Assembly (NCBI RefSeq): GCF_001612905.1
Contig: NZ_BDBI01000012.1
Span: 62,001-126,000 of the forward strand
DNA from: Nocardia ignorata NBRC 108230
GTDB lineage: Bacteria > Actinomycetota > Actinomycetes > Mycobacteriales > Mycobacteriaceae
DNA length: 64,000 nt
Reading direction: 5' to 3'
Shown: positions 8,855 to 17,222 of the stretch, piece by piece
Position numbering within the stretch: the first letter of the stretch is position 1
How the letters are laid out: each line of letters begins with the position of its first letter
Notes under the pieces: generated by a model
Told to the model about the DNA's origin: nothing
Seen by the model: only the letters and a program-made list of their open reading frames with translations
Database searches by the model: none
Translations under genes and position numbers: made by a program

Positions 8855-10360
8855 GTGGTGGATCCCGGTGTGGGGATCAGGTCGGGGGGTTTCGGTCGCG
8901 GTGTCGCGGTGGCGACGACGCGGGCCGAGGCGGTGTGTTTCCCGGCGCCGCCCGCGGTGACGCTCGAACCACGCCGCCGGCCGGCGCACGTGCCGCTGGC
9001 GCCCGCGCAGGAGCGCATGTGGCATGCGGCGAGACAGGGACCTTCGGCGGACTGGAATGTGGCGCGCGCCTTGCGCATTCGTGGCACCGATATCGATGTG
9101 GACGCTCTGTGCGGCGCCCTCGAGCTGCTGGTCGCGCGGCACGAGCCCTTGCGGACCCGCTACCCGGTGACCGAGCACGGGCCGGCCCAGCAGGTGCTCG
9201 ACCCGGCCGAGGTCGTGCTCGACATCGCGGTGCGACACGTCGGCGAGGATGCCGTCGGCGCCGAGATCGCCGATCTGGCGGCGCGGCCGTTCGACCTGGC
9301 CCGCGATCTGCCCCTGCGTGCCCGGCTGTTCGTCCTCGCTCCCGACGACGTCGTCCTCGCCCTTGTGGTGCACCACATTTCGATCGACGGACGGTCGATG
9401 GCCCCGCTGACCCGCGACCTCGTCACCGCATACCTGGCCTGTCACACCGGCACGGCCCCACGCTGGGAGCCGCTGCCGGTCACGTACTCCGACTACACGC
9501 TGTGGAAACACGCCCAGCTCGGCGAGTTCACCGACGAGTGGAGCCGTGCCACCCATCAATTGCGGTACTGGGCCAATGCTTTGGCGGGCAGGCCCGCGTT
9601 GCTCGAATTCCCGGCACTGCCACAGTCGGCGCCGCCTGCCGACCCCGCTGCCGGCGCGCTGATTCCCCTCGCCTTCGACGCCACCACCCACGCGGGTCTG
9701 CTGCGGCTGGCCCAGGATCGGCGGGCGAGCCTGTTCATGGTGCTGCAGGCGGCATTCGCGGTGGCTGTCGGCGCGTTCGCGCGGTGTGCCGATGTGACTG
9801 TCGCGACGGCGGTTTCGGGCCGCGACCACCGACTGCTCGACGACCTCGTCGGCAACTTCTCCGATGACGTGCTGATGCGGGTGCGCCTGGACCGGGCGGC
9901 CGACGTCGACGAACTCATCGACCAGGTCCGCCGGGTCGCGCTGGCCGCCTACGCCCACCCCGACACCCCGAATCCGCGACTGAAGCGGTGCCTGCCGCAG
10001 GACGCCGCGCTGCCGCTGTTCCAGGCGACGCTCATCCTGCAGAAGTCGACGCGAACGGAACAGTCTGCCGCGCAGTCCTTCTCGATCACGGACGTGCCGA
10101 CCGGGGTGGTGCGCGCCAAGCACGATCTCGAGTTCGGCCTGACCGCGCACTACGAGGCCCACGGCGCTCCGGCCGGGATCGACGGGTCCTTTCTGTATCC
10201 CCTCGCGCGCTTCGACCCCGCCGTCGCCTCGCGTTTCGTAGACCGGTTCCGCGCGGTGGTCGCGCTGCTCGCCGACGGCTACCGTGGCCCGTTGCCGCCG
10301 CTGCTGGCGACCACGGGCCGGGCACCGTCGCCACGACGGACGATGCGGGCGCTGGTCTGA
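8855..10360 (+). CDS. Stand-alone NRPS condensation-domain protein
   Basis: A 501-residue member of the condensation/acyltransferase superfamily. It has the PLAPAQERMWHA entry motif, the active-site HHISIDG (HHxxxDG) near residue 172, PVTYSDYTLW, and the late NFSDDVLMRVRLD block near residue 330. Such domains join an aminoacyl or acyl thioester to an amine or alcohol. Here there is no adenylation or carrier domain in the protein or nearby, so it either acts in trans or works as a PapA-like acyltransferase. Start GTG 8855 has GGAGG at 8840-8844. It is convergent with the cysteine-synthase gene, their stop codons abutting with no gap, which suggests a shared locus. Confidence 0.85.
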   Translation: MVDPGVGIRSGGFGRGVAVATTRAEAVCFPAPPAVTLEPRRRPAHVPLAPAQERMWHAARQGPSADWNVARALRIRGTDIDVDALCGALELLVARHEPLRTRYPVTEHGPAQQVLDPAEVVLDIAVRHVGEDAVGAEIADLAARPFDLARDLPLRARLFVLAPDDVVLALVVHHISIDGRSMAPLTRDLVTAYLACHTGTAPRWEPLPVTYSDYTLWKHAQLGEFTDEWSRATHQLRYWANALAGRPALLEFPALPQSAPPADPAAGALIPLAFDATTHAGLLRLAQDRRASLFMVLQAAFAVAVGAFARCADVTVATAVSGRDHRLLDDLVGNFSDDVLMRVRLDRAADVDELIDQVRRVALAAYAHPDTPNPRLKRCLPQDAALPLFQATLILQKSTRTEQSAAQSFSITDVPTGVVRAKHDLEFGLTAHYEAHGAPAGIDGSFLYPLARFDPAVASRFVDRFRAVVALLADGYRGPLPPLLATTGRAPSPRRTMRALV

Positions 10361-11668
10361 TCAGCCACGTTCGAGCGGCAGCCCCGCGTCGCGCCAGGCG
10401 ACGACCCCGCCCGCCAGGCTGAAGGCCTCGTATCCGGCCTGCCGGGTCAAGGCCGCGAAACGCAGCGACGCTTCTCCGACCGGGCACACGAACACGACCG
10501 GCCGTGAGCGCGGGAACGGCATCCCCTGGCCGAGCATGTCGTCGAGCTGGTCGTCTCGCAGGTTGATCGCACCCGGTATATGGCCGACCCGGTAGGCCAT
10601 CGCACCGCGAGTGTCGACGACCGTCGGGCGGCCGGTGCGGTCGAGCTCGGCCAGCTCCGCAGGTGTCAGCGTCGGTGCGGAGCCGGCGTCCGGTGGTGGT
10701 GGGGCCTCGGGCGCACCGAACAGGTCGGGTCGGCGCTTGACGAAATACGACAGGTACGGCTCGAGCCGGTCGCAGACGATGAGCACGGCGACCAGCGGGC
10801 GGTCCCCGGGGCGGGGAGCGTCGGCGAGCGCGCGCAGGGCGGCGGCATAGCCCGCACCGCTGGTCGGACCAGCGAGCACGCCGTATCCGCGCACCAGATC
10901 GAGCGTGGCGTCGATGGCGGTGGCGGAGTCGACGGTGACGATGTCGTGGTAGAAATCCGGGCGGAACAGGCCAACATCCCACATCTCGCGTTCGGAGCGG
11001 ATGCCGGGGATGAAATCGAAACGGTCCGACACCACACCGATCGTGCGCAGCGCCGGATGGCAGGCCAGCAGGGCAGTGGCGGTGCCACGGGTGGAGCCGG
11101 TGGTGCCGAGCCCACCCACGAGGTAGTCGAGGTGTTCGATGCCCGCCGCGGCCAGGTCGGCGGCGATCTCGGCACCCGTACCGTCGCGGTGGGCTTCGAC
11201 ATTGCGCTCGTTGGTGTACTGGGACGGGTGGTACCAGCGCTCGGGCGCCTGCCCGGTGGTGTGCTCGATGACCGCCGAAACATCGTCGGCCGCATGCGGA
11301 TCCGGGCACTCGGACAGGCCGGGTAGCTCCACGATGTCGGTGCCGAGCAACTGCAGCAACTGGCGTACCTCGGTGACCCGGATGCGGTTGGTGACCGCGC
11401 GCAACGGAACCCCGTGCAGCGCGCCGAGCACCCGCAGCGCCTTGGCGGTATTGCCGCTGGATGCCTCGATGAACGACTGCCCGCCTGCCGCCACCGCCTC
11501 GATGTCGTCGCGGATCATGGACCAGGCGATGCGGTCCTTCACCGACCCGAACGGATTGTGCGACTCCAGTTTCGCGTACAGCTCGACTCCCGCCAGCCCG
11601 TGTACCCGCGGGTCGAGTCGGAGCAGGGGAGTGTTGCCGATCAGCTCGGTGATGTGGGAGTAGATCAT
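10361..11668 (-). CDS. PLP-dependent cysteine-synthase-family enzyme fused to a rhodanese domain
   Basis: 435 residues. Residues 1-320 are a fold-type II PLP enzyme: GNTPLLRL, PLP lysine K44 in GSVKDRIA, and the substrate loop SSGNTAKAL at 70-78. Residues about 345-435 are a rhodanese domain with VDTRGAMAYRVGHIPGAINL and an active-site cysteine in CPVGEAS. Related enzymes add a nucleophile to an activated serine (O-acetyl or O-phospho), as in cysteine synthases or SbnA-type diaminopropionate synthases. The fused sulfurtransferase hints at sulfur handling. ATG 11668 overlaps the decarboxylase stop by ATGA. Last gene of the operon. Confidence 0.85.
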   Translation of the reverse strand: MIYSHITELIGNTPLLRLDPRVHGLAGVELYAKLESHNPFGSVKDRIAWSMIRDDIEAVAAGGQSFIEASSGNTAKALRVLGALHGVPLRAVTNRIRVTEVRQLLQLLGTDIVELPGLSECPDPHAADDVSAVIEHTTGQAPERWYHPSQYTNERNVEAHRDGTGAEIAADLAAAGIEHLDYLVGGLGTTGSTRGTATALLACHPALRTIGVVSDRFDFIPGIRSEREMWDVGLFRPDFYHDIVTVDSATAIDATLDLVRGYGVLAGPTSGAGYAAALRALADAPRPGDRPLVAVLIVCDRLEPYLSYFVKRRPDLFGAPEAPPPPDAGSAPTLTPAELAELDRTGRPTVVDTRGAMAYRVGHIPGAINLRDDQLDDMLGQGMPFPRSRPVVFVCPVGEASLRFAALTRQAGYEAFSLAGGVVAWRDAGLPLERG

Positions 11669-13056
11669 CGCCACACCTCGTCGTCGCACAGCTCGAATCG
11701 GCTGTCACGATGCAGCACAGCCACTTTCGGTGGTGTCGGATGCATGGCGGCGGTCGCTGCCGACAGATCCATGTGGTAGGCCCCGGTATTGGGGAACACC
11801 ACTGGGTCGCCGGGGTCTGGAATCCGCGTCACCCGCACCTGCCGCTGGGTCACCAGGTCACGTTCCAAGCACAGATGACCGGCGAAGAACACTCCGGCGG
11901 GCGCGGACTCGCCGGGCTCGGACAGCACGAGGGGATCGATGAGCACCTCCTGGTCGGCCGCGGTGACGGTGTCGCGGCTCAGATCCAGGTGTACCAGCGT
12001 CGCCCCGGTCCCCGCCCGCTTCACGAATTCGACCCGGGCCACGGTGATCCCCGCGCGATCGGCCAGCGCCTTGCCGGGTTCGAGCCACAGGTCGAGGAGA
12101 TTGTCCGCCAGCACCGCGCTCAGCGCCCGGCCGCCATGCTCCGGCAGGGGCGCGTCGAGCAGTTCGGTCAGGATGTCGGTGGCCGAGTCGGTATTGGCGT
12201 ACTTGTGGAACACCGGCGTGCCGTGTGCGACTCCGTCGGCGACGTGATAGCCGAAACTGCCCGTGCCCCAGTGCAGAGCGGGCCCGTGGCCGAGTAATCC
12301 GGCCCGCAAAGCCTGGTCGTAGGCGTCGTAGGCGGCCGGGTCGGCCACGAAGACCTGACGTAGCCCACCGCCGATATCGAGCACCGACGGCGTGAACCCG
12401 CACGCGTAGGCCCGCTCGATCACCGTCAGGCACTCGCCGACGGCCCGTACCCGTTCCTGCGTGGACGCGGTATCGAGGTGGAAGGCCACCCCGAGCAGTG
12501 CCAGCCGATCGGGGTGCCGGGCGAGCAGATCGAATGCCGCTTCCACTTCGCCGAGATCGATGCCGAACCGGCTCGGCGCACTGCCCGGGAAACCCGAAAG
12601 ACGTAGCAGCACCGGCACTCGCGTGTCGGCGAGTTCGGCGATACGCGCCAGCTCCCACAGATTGTCGACATTGATCGTCACCCCCGCCGCCACGGCCGCC
12701 CGCAACAGTGACGATCCCTTGGGTCCGGTGATCTCGACACGGTCGGGTGTGAAGCCCGCCTCCAGCGCCGACCGCAACTCCGCCCCGGATGCGACATCGA
12801 TACCGATCCCCGCCCGTGCGGCCGAGCGGACGAAGGCCGCGGATCGGTTCACCTTGTGCGCGTAATAGATCCGCGACCTACACCGTGCCCTGTCCAGCAC
12901 TCCGGTGAGCTTCGCGAGGTTGTCGTCGAACACCTGCGGGAACACCAGGTGCAGCGGTGATCCGAACCGCTCCAGCGCCGCGTGCACCGCCGTCCGGTCC
13001 GCCAGGAACGCCGCCACGACCGGGTGCAGGGCAGCGGGGACAGCAGGCGGGGTCAT
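11665..13056 (-). CDS. Type III PLP-dependent amino-acid decarboxylase
   Basis: 463 residues, of the alanine-racemase-fold decarboxylase family (diaminopimelate, ornithine, and siderophore-pathway SbnH types). PLP lysine K68 lies in YYAHKVNRS. FGIDLGEVEAAFDLLA and FHLDTAST line the barrel, a glycine-rich phosphate loop is DIGGGLRQ, and the beta-barrel domain carries EPGKALADRAG. It should release CO2 from an amino acid or amino-acid conjugate. ATG 13056 overlaps the stop of the heavy-metal-domain gene (ATGA) and its own stop overlaps the next gene the same way. The substrate is not predictable here. Confidence 0.86.
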   Translation of the reverse strand: MTPPAVPAALHPVVAAFLADRTAVHAALERFGSPLHLVFPQVFDDNLAKLTGVLDRARCRSRIYYAHKVNRSAAFVRSAARAGIGIDVASGAELRSALEAGFTPDRVEITGPKGSSLLRAAVAAGVTINVDNLWELARIAELADTRVPVLLRLSGFPGSAPSRFGIDLGEVEAAFDLLARHPDRLALLGVAFHLDTASTQERVRAVGECLTVIERAYACGFTPSVLDIGGGLRQVFVADPAAYDAYDQALRAGLLGHGPALHWGTGSFGYHVADGVAHGTPVFHKYANTDSATDILTELLDAPLPEHGGRALSAVLADNLLDLWLEPGKALADRAGITVARVEFVKRAGTGATLVHLDLSRDTVTAADQEVLIDPLVLSEPGESAPAGVFFAGHLCLERDLVTQRQVRVTRIPDPGDPVVFPNTGAYHMDLSAATAAMHPTPPKVAVLHRDSRFELCDDEVWR

Positions 13057-14309
13057 TCCACCGGTGTGCCGGGCGAGGGCACCTCGTCGATCGGGTTGTA
13101 CCCGCCGTCGCGCAACGCCTCGAACACCCGTAACCGATGGCGTGGGCTGCGGATCCGGGCGATCACCCGTTTGGTGGCCAGATCGATCTCGAGCACGGGA
13201 ACATCCATCGACTCGAGCAGGGCGCCGATGGTCCGCACACAGTGACGGCAACTCATGTCCGGCACCGAGAACACGCTGTCGTCGGCGAGCGGTTCGCCAC
13301 CGGCCGGTACCTCGGTGACGTCCTCGACGACCTCCACGAGTTCCGAGAGCGCCACGAACGTCTCGACGAACTGATTCGCGACCGCGCCGAGCACCGACGA
13401 CCCGTCCGCGCGCGGTGGCGCCGCGAGACACGTCGGCCCGGTTCCGGGCGGCAGCAGCGCGTACTGCCGCGAGATCAGATCGAGGTCGTCGTGGTACTTG
13501 GCCACCGCCTGCTCGACATCGAGGCCCTCCTCGGTGGTCGCCTTGCGCATCACCGCGTGCGCGTCGGCAATGGTGGCCTCCTTCATCGCCCGCAGTACCG
13601 CCACCGACTCGGGCGTGTACCGCACGGTGCCATCGGGCGAGGTGGTGAAGCGGACCGGGATCATGCCGCGCCGATAGGTGGAGGCCTGCAACTCCCAGAA
13701 CCACCGCGTCGCCACCGCCGCGAAGATCCCCGAATCGCGCATCCCGCAGGCGAATTCGACGATGCCGCGATACGGCGTATCGGCGGCGAGGAGGCCGTGC
13801 TGGACCAGGGCCCGCCCGGTGGCTTCGATGCCGACCCGGAAGATTTCGTGCGGTTCGTGGTCGGTGGTGGTCGCCGCCAGCACCGCCCGTTCGTGCTCGC
13901 TCAGCTCGGCGGCGCGCTCCGGCAGACCCGATCGCGCCAATGAATCCCACAGTGCCAGTACGGTTTCCCTGGCGACCACAGCCAGCTCGGGTCCGGCGCC
14001 GTCCCGGCGGTAGTACGCAGTATTGGGAATGCCCGCGCTGTCGGTCCAGGTGATGCGATGCGTCGCGCTGGTCACCTGCTCCGGGCGGCACGGGCGCATG
14101 AAGCGCTCGAGATACATCCGCTGCGACTGGGTGAGCCGCCCGCCCGGCTCGGGCTGTAAAGCCCGCGCGCGGAAGGCGATCCGGGTCGGCGCGGTCTCGA
14201 CGCCCGCGAAGACGCCGGGCGCGGCGATCCGGGCGAGGACCTGCGAAGCGACACGGCGGTCGTACTGCTGCGCGGGGTGCACCTCGTCAACGATACGCGC
14301 GCACAACAC
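13053..14309 (-). CDS. Protein of unknown function with C-terminal heavy-metal-associated (HMA) domain
   Basis: About 418 residues. The first about 340 residues match no family I recognise. They are mostly helical and rich in acidic and aromatic residues, with blocks such as MYLERFMRPCRPEQV, GIVEFACGMRDSGIF and VATRWFWELQAS. Residues about 345-408 form an HMA domain with the metal-binding motif MSCRHCVRTIG, as in Cu(I) chaperones. It is translationally coupled to the decarboxylase (ATGA overlap). The GTG start at 14307-14309 has a poor ribosome site; it lies 22 bases after the CBS gene. Possible roles are metal delivery, or a metalloenzyme of the small-molecule pathway. Confidence 0.75.
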   Translation of the reverse strand: MLCARIVDEVHPAQQYDRRVASQVLARIAAPGVFAGVETAPTRIAFRARALQPEPGGRLTQSQRMYLERFMRPCRPEQVTSATHRITWTDSAGIPNTAYYRRDGAGPELAVVARETVLALWDSLARSGLPERAAELSEHERAVLAATTTDHEPHEIFRVGIEATGRALVQHGLLAADTPYRGIVEFACGMRDSGIFAAVATRWFWELQASTYRRGMIPVRFTTSPDGTVRYTPESVAVLRAMKEATIADAHAVMRKATTEEGLDVEQAVAKYHDDLDLISRQYALLPPGTGPTCLAAPPRADGSSVLGAVANQFVETFVALSELVEVVEDVTEVPAGGEPLADDSVFSVPDMSCRHCVRTIGALLESMDVPVLEIDLATKRVIARIRSPRHRLRVFEALRDGGYNPIDEVPSPGTPVE

Positions 14310-14331
14310 TTTTCGGCCGCCAGCGCGACGA

Positions 14332-14766
14332 TCAGTACCTGCCCTGCAGGTAGTCGACGAGCTGCTCGCGTTCGGTGGCCAGTTCCGTGATCTCGCTCTT
14401 GACCACGTCCCCGATGCTCACGATGCCGATCAACCGGTCCTCGCTCACCACCGGCATGTGCCGGATGCGGTGCTCGGTCATCACGTCGCGCAGCGAGGAC
14501 ACGTGGTCGTCGGGACCGCAGGTGCGTACCCGGGCGGTCATGATCTCGGCGACCGGCCGGTCGAGCAGTTCGGCGCCGTGCACGGCTAGGCGGCGAACCA
14601 CGTCGCGTTCGGACACGATGCCCTCGATCGTCGCGCCGTCGGGGGAGACGACCACGGCACCGATATTGCGTTCGGCAAGCACCGTCAGCAGCGCCCGCAC
14701 GGTGGTGTCCGGTGGCACCGTCGCTACCGCTGTGCCCTTGCTTCGCAGAATCTCCGCAATCCGCAT
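14332..14766 (-). CDS. CBS-domain pair protein
   Basis: 144 residues made of two CBS repeats (about 8-62 and 76-130: IGAVVVSPDGATIEGIVSERD and HMPVVSEDRLIGIVSIGD, shown in separate repeats). Stand-alone CBS pairs bind adenine nucleotides and report cell energy. ATG 14766 has AGGTGG upstream at 14772-14777. It lies 22 bases ahead of the HMA-domain gene in the same direction and is probably the first gene of the operon ending at 10361, though an independent transcript is possible. Confidence 0.85.
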   Translation of the reverse strand: MRIAEILRSKGTAVATVPPDTTVRALLTVLAERNIGAVVVSPDGATIEGIVSERDVVRRLAVHGAELLDRPVAEIMTARVRTCGPDDHVSSLRDVMTEHRIRHMPVVSEDRLIGIVSIGDVVKSEITELATEREQLVDYLQGRY

Positions 14767-14855
14767 ACGCCGCCACCTGTGCTCGCGCCGACCGTCCGTC
14801 TCCAAGCATGCGCCGCTTTTACCGCTGTGACCAGCACGAAGACGTTACGACTGCG

Positions 14856-15089
14856 CTATTCGTCGTCCAGTCCCGCAGACAGATAGGCCGCCGCGGCCAG
14901 CCATTGGCGGCACTGCGGGCCGTGGATGTCGTGTTGACGCAGCATCTCGCGAGCCTGCCGATAGGTGAGCCCGTAGGGCTCGTCGCTACACGCGGAAACC
15001 GGCGCTACCTCTGCCGCGAGGCTGCGCGGGAACTCGAGTCCGGCGGTGCCGGCCGAGACCCGGCGGGGTGGTCGATACGGAATGCTCAT
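14856..15089 (-). CDS. Small hypothetical protein, satellite of the XRE/DUF397 locus
   Basis: 77 residues with a conserved-looking C-terminal half (YGLTYRQAREMLRQHDIHGP). No known family. ATG 15087-15089 follows a GAGGGG ribosome site. Its promoter region holds a copy of the 14-base palindromic site at 15191-15204, shared with the other satellite gene at 16635-16874, so both are likely targets of the regulator at 15694. Confidence 0.6.
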   Translation of the reverse strand: MSIPYRPPRRVSAGTAGLEFPRSLAAEVAPVSACSDEPYGLTYRQAREMLRQHDIHGPQCRQWLAAAAYLSAGLDDE

Positions 15090-15190
15090 CGCAGGCCCCT
15101 CGTGTCCGGTGGGCCCGGGCCTGCCCCAGCTCTTGACGAGCGGGCCCCGGGGGTTGATCTTGCCCCGAGTCTATGGGCGCGGTCATTGCA

Positions 15191-15204
15191 GATGCAAGCA
15201 CATC
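15191..15204. promoter_or_regulatory. Palindromic site GATG-N6-CATC, copy 1
   Basis: Sequence GATGCAAGCACATC, 102 bases upstream of the start codon of the small gene ending at 14856. It is identical to the site at 17004-17017. Proposed operator for the XRE regulator encoded at 15694; the assignment is inferred from position and repetition. Confidence 0.55.
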
Positions 15205-15368
15205 GGAGATCTCATTCGGGGCGTTTCGGCGGCCGATGGCTCTGTGGCCCTTGCGAATTCAGGGGACTGGACGTCACTTTGCGAACGCCACCCGCCTCCT
15301 GAGCGCGAGTAAGTACCGACCGGTGCGCAACCGCTGGCCGCGTGTTAATGTCCGCATCGCGCAAAGCG

Positions 15369-15394
15369 GATGCAAGAACGTTTGTGCGTGCATC
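15369..15394. promoter_or_regulatory. Related inverted repeat upstream of DUF397 gene
   Basis: The left arm GATGCAAG.. (15369) and right arm ..GTGCATC (ending 15394) form an inverted repeat with GATGCA/TGCATC ends, and both arms resemble the half-sites of the 14-base element. It is centred about 60 bases before the DUF397 start codon. Confidence 0.5.
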
Positions 15395-15441
15395 TGCAAC
15401 TTTCACTCCGATGGACATCACACGAGAACAGGGAGTAATGC

Positions 15442-15675
15442 ATGTCCGCAATGCACCATGATCAGCGCGAACGGCCCGCCGACCACGCCTGGCGTAAGAG
15501 CACGTACAGCAACGCCAGCGGCAATTGCGTCGAGGTTGCCGCCGTGTCCGACGGGTCGGTAGCTGTGCGCAACTCGCGCGACCCGCGCGGCGCGGTCATC
15601 TACTACACACGCCCGGAGATCGATGCATTCATCCGCGGCGCCAAGGCCGGAGAGTTCGACGACTTGACCTGCTGA
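15442..15675 (+). CDS. DUF397 domain protein
   Basis: 77 residues with the family signature: AWRKSTYSNASGNCVEVA near the start and VAVRNSRDPRGAVIYYTRPEIDAFI. DUF397 proteins are partners of DUF5753-type XRE regulators in actinomycetes, probably acting as antagonist or antitoxin-like component. GGGAG at 15431-15435 precedes ATG 15442; an ATG at 15438 is in another frame. The XRE gene follows 18 bases later, so the pair is an operon (partner first, regulator second). Confidence 0.9.
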   Translation: MSAMHHDQRERPADHAWRKSTYSNASGNCVEVAAVSDGSVAVRNSRDPRGAVIYYTRPEIDAFIRGAKAGEFDDLTC

Positions 15676-15693
15676 TCGGTAAGATCGCGAGTC

Positions 15694-16578
15694 ATGACGG
15701 CTGAACCCCACGAGATCGGTCGTGTACAACCGATCGTCGACCGTGGTCCCACTGTGCTGCGCATCGCGCTCGGTGGGCAACTGCGTAGGTTGCGGGAGAG
15801 CAAGGGCATCACCCGCGAGGCCGCGGGGGAGGCGATCCGCGGCTCTCACGCCAAGATCAGCCGACTCGAGCTGGGCCGCACCGGTTTCAAGGAACGCGAT
15901 ATCCGTGATCTTCTCACGCTCTACGGAGTCACCGACCCCGTAGATCGTGAGGCGTTCTTCGATCTGGCCAGGCAGGCCAACGAGCCGGGCTGGTGGCACC
16001 GCTACAGCGATCTGCTGCCGTCATGGTTCAGTACCTACCTGGGGCTCGAACAGGCCGCGAGCCAAATCCGTACCTATGAGACCCAATTGGTACCCGGCCT
16101 GCTGCAGACCCCGGAGTACACCCGGGCGATCGTCACGGTCGGTCTCGACGATGCCGAGACCGAGCGGCGCGTGCAGGTTCGTCAACTGCGTCAGGACGTG
16201 CTGCGCCGCGTCGATCCGCCGGTGGTGTGGGCGGTGATCGACGAGGCCGTGCTACACAGGCCGGTGGGTGGGCGCGAGGTGCACCGGAATCAGTTGCGTC
16301 ATCTGATCGAACTGTCTCTGCTGCCGAACGTCACCGTGCAGGTGCTGCCGTACTCGGCGGGCGGGCACGCGGCGGCGGGCAGTTCGTTCAGCATTCTCCG
16401 CTTCGCCGAGCCGGAACTGCCCGACATCGTGTACCTGGAGCAACTCACCAGCGCGCTCTATCTGGAACGCAGGCAGGATCTCGCGCTGTATCTATCGGTG
16501 ATGGACCAGCTCAGCGTGCAGGCCGCTCACCCCGACCGCTCACGCGAGATTTTGCGGGACTACGCCGAGCGGGCCTGA
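15694..16578 (+). CDS. XRE-family regulator with DUF5753 C-terminal domain
   Basis: 294 residues. Residues 25-85 form an HTH (LRRLRESKGITREAAGEAIRG, split at the turn, then SHAKISRLELGR). The rest is the DUF5753 domain (WWHRYSDLLPSWFSTYLGLEQAAS.., QLVPGLLQTPEYTRA, LPNVTVQVLPYSAGGH, VYLEQLTSALYLE). Such proteins control development or antibiotic genes in streptomycetes. It follows DUF397 in one operon, and matching palindromes upstream of neighbouring small genes suggest a local regulon. Confidence 0.92.
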   Translation: MTAEPHEIGRVQPIVDRGPTVLRIALGGQLRRLRESKGITREAAGEAIRGSHAKISRLELGRTGFKERDIRDLLTLYGVTDPVDREAFFDLARQANEPGWWHRYSDLLPSWFSTYLGLEQAASQIRTYETQLVPGLLQTPEYTRAIVTVGLDDAETERRVQVRQLRQDVLRRVDPPVVWAVIDEAVLHRPVGGREVHRNQLRHLIELSLLPNVTVQVLPYSAGGHAAAGSSFSILRFAEPELPDIVYLEQLTSALYLERRQDLALYLSVMDQLSVQAAHPDRSREILRDYAERA

Positions 16579-16596
16579 CCCCCGGGCGGGCCGCGG

Positions 16597-16623
16597 TGCC
16601 GCTTCCGTTCGCCGGAAGCGGCA
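16597..16623. terminator. Hairpin between convergent XRE gene and small gene
   Basis: Perfect 11-bp stem TGCCGCTTCCG / CGGAAGCGGCA with a 5-base loop. There is no T-run. Position between convergent genes suggests a bidirectional terminator. Confidence 0.5.
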
Positions 16624-16634
16624 GGCTGTCCGGA

Positions 16635-16874
16635 TCAGTAGCGGATGCAGCCGGATGCGATCCGCCAGAACGTGTCCGGCGTCAGCACCTGCAGGTCCCA
16701 GTCGTCGGCCATTTCGTGGGCCGTGGTGACGATGCGCTCGATATCGAAATCGTTGCGCGTCGCGGCGCCGGTGGATTCGACGGCGTCGATGACGAAAGCG
16801 ACCGCGGTTTCCCTCGAGGGGTGGGTGATCGCTGCGCGATCAGCGAGGCCGAAACGGCCGGTGGTGTGGTTCAT
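16635..16874 (-). CDS. Small hypothetical protein, second satellite of the XRE locus
   Basis: 79 residues, no recognised family. A central DFDIERIVTTAHEMADDWDL stretch and a C-terminal FWRIASGC give it a folded-domain look. ATG 16874 follows AGGGGC; an upstream ATG at 16904 is possible. The exact 14-base palindrome found upstream of the other satellite gene lies 130 bases upstream here (17004-17017). Confidence 0.6.
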   Translation of the reverse strand: MNHTTGRFGLADRAAITHPSRETAVAFVIDAVESTGAATRNDFDIERIVTTAHEMADDWDLQVLTPDTFWRIASGCIRY

Positions 16875-17222
16875 GTGAACGCCCCTGTGTCTAGGCAGTG
16901 GCAAACCCGAGGCAACTATAGCCCCAGGTGTGCCGCTCGCGGCCTCCCCTGACTATCCCCTGAATTGTGTTGCGGCCCTGAGTTTAGGACGGAGACACTT
17001 TCAGATGCAAGCACATCTGCACGATCGATTAGGTCTCGATTCGGTGCTCACCCCGGCTTCTGGGCGGCGAATCCGGCTCGGCGCCACCGCATTCGCGCAC
17101 CGCCCGCGCCGAACAGCGGCGTGACCGGCGCTTCGGCGGCGTACCGGTGGGTGCCGGCCGGTGCCCGGCACCCTGTCGGCACGTCGAGCGGCCTCAAAAG
17201 TATTGGCCTGGTTAATTTTAAG
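16875..17222. other. Intergenic region upstream of satellite gene
   Basis: About 350 bases without a convincing gene. It carries the palindromic site at 17004-17017; the rest has no feature I can name. Confidence 0.5.
17004..17017. promoter_or_regulatory. Palindromic site GATG-N6-CATC, copy 2
   Basis: Identical 14-mer to 15191-15204. Here the inverted repeat extends by two bases each side (CAGATG...CATCTG, 17002-17019). Likely operator of the adjacent small gene. Confidence 0.55.

Larger units (their letters stand above)
15090..15441. other. Divergent intergenic region with two regulatory palindromes
   Basis: About 350 bases without a gene between a left-facing small gene and the right-facing DUF397 gene. 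It contains the exact 14-base site at 15191-15204 and a related longer inverted repeat at 15369-15394. Nothing else coding is evident. Confidence 0.6.

Noticed and set aside
11665..14091. 808-residue fusion of the HMA region and decarboxylase
   Set aside because: The upstream half is a shadow of the HMA gene in another frame. The decarboxylase starts at 13056.
8855..14766. Staphyloferrin-B-type (SbnA/SbnB/SbnH) siderophore pathway
   Set aside because: SbnA- and SbnH-like members exist but no SbnB or siderophore synthetase is present, so the specific pathway is not claimed.
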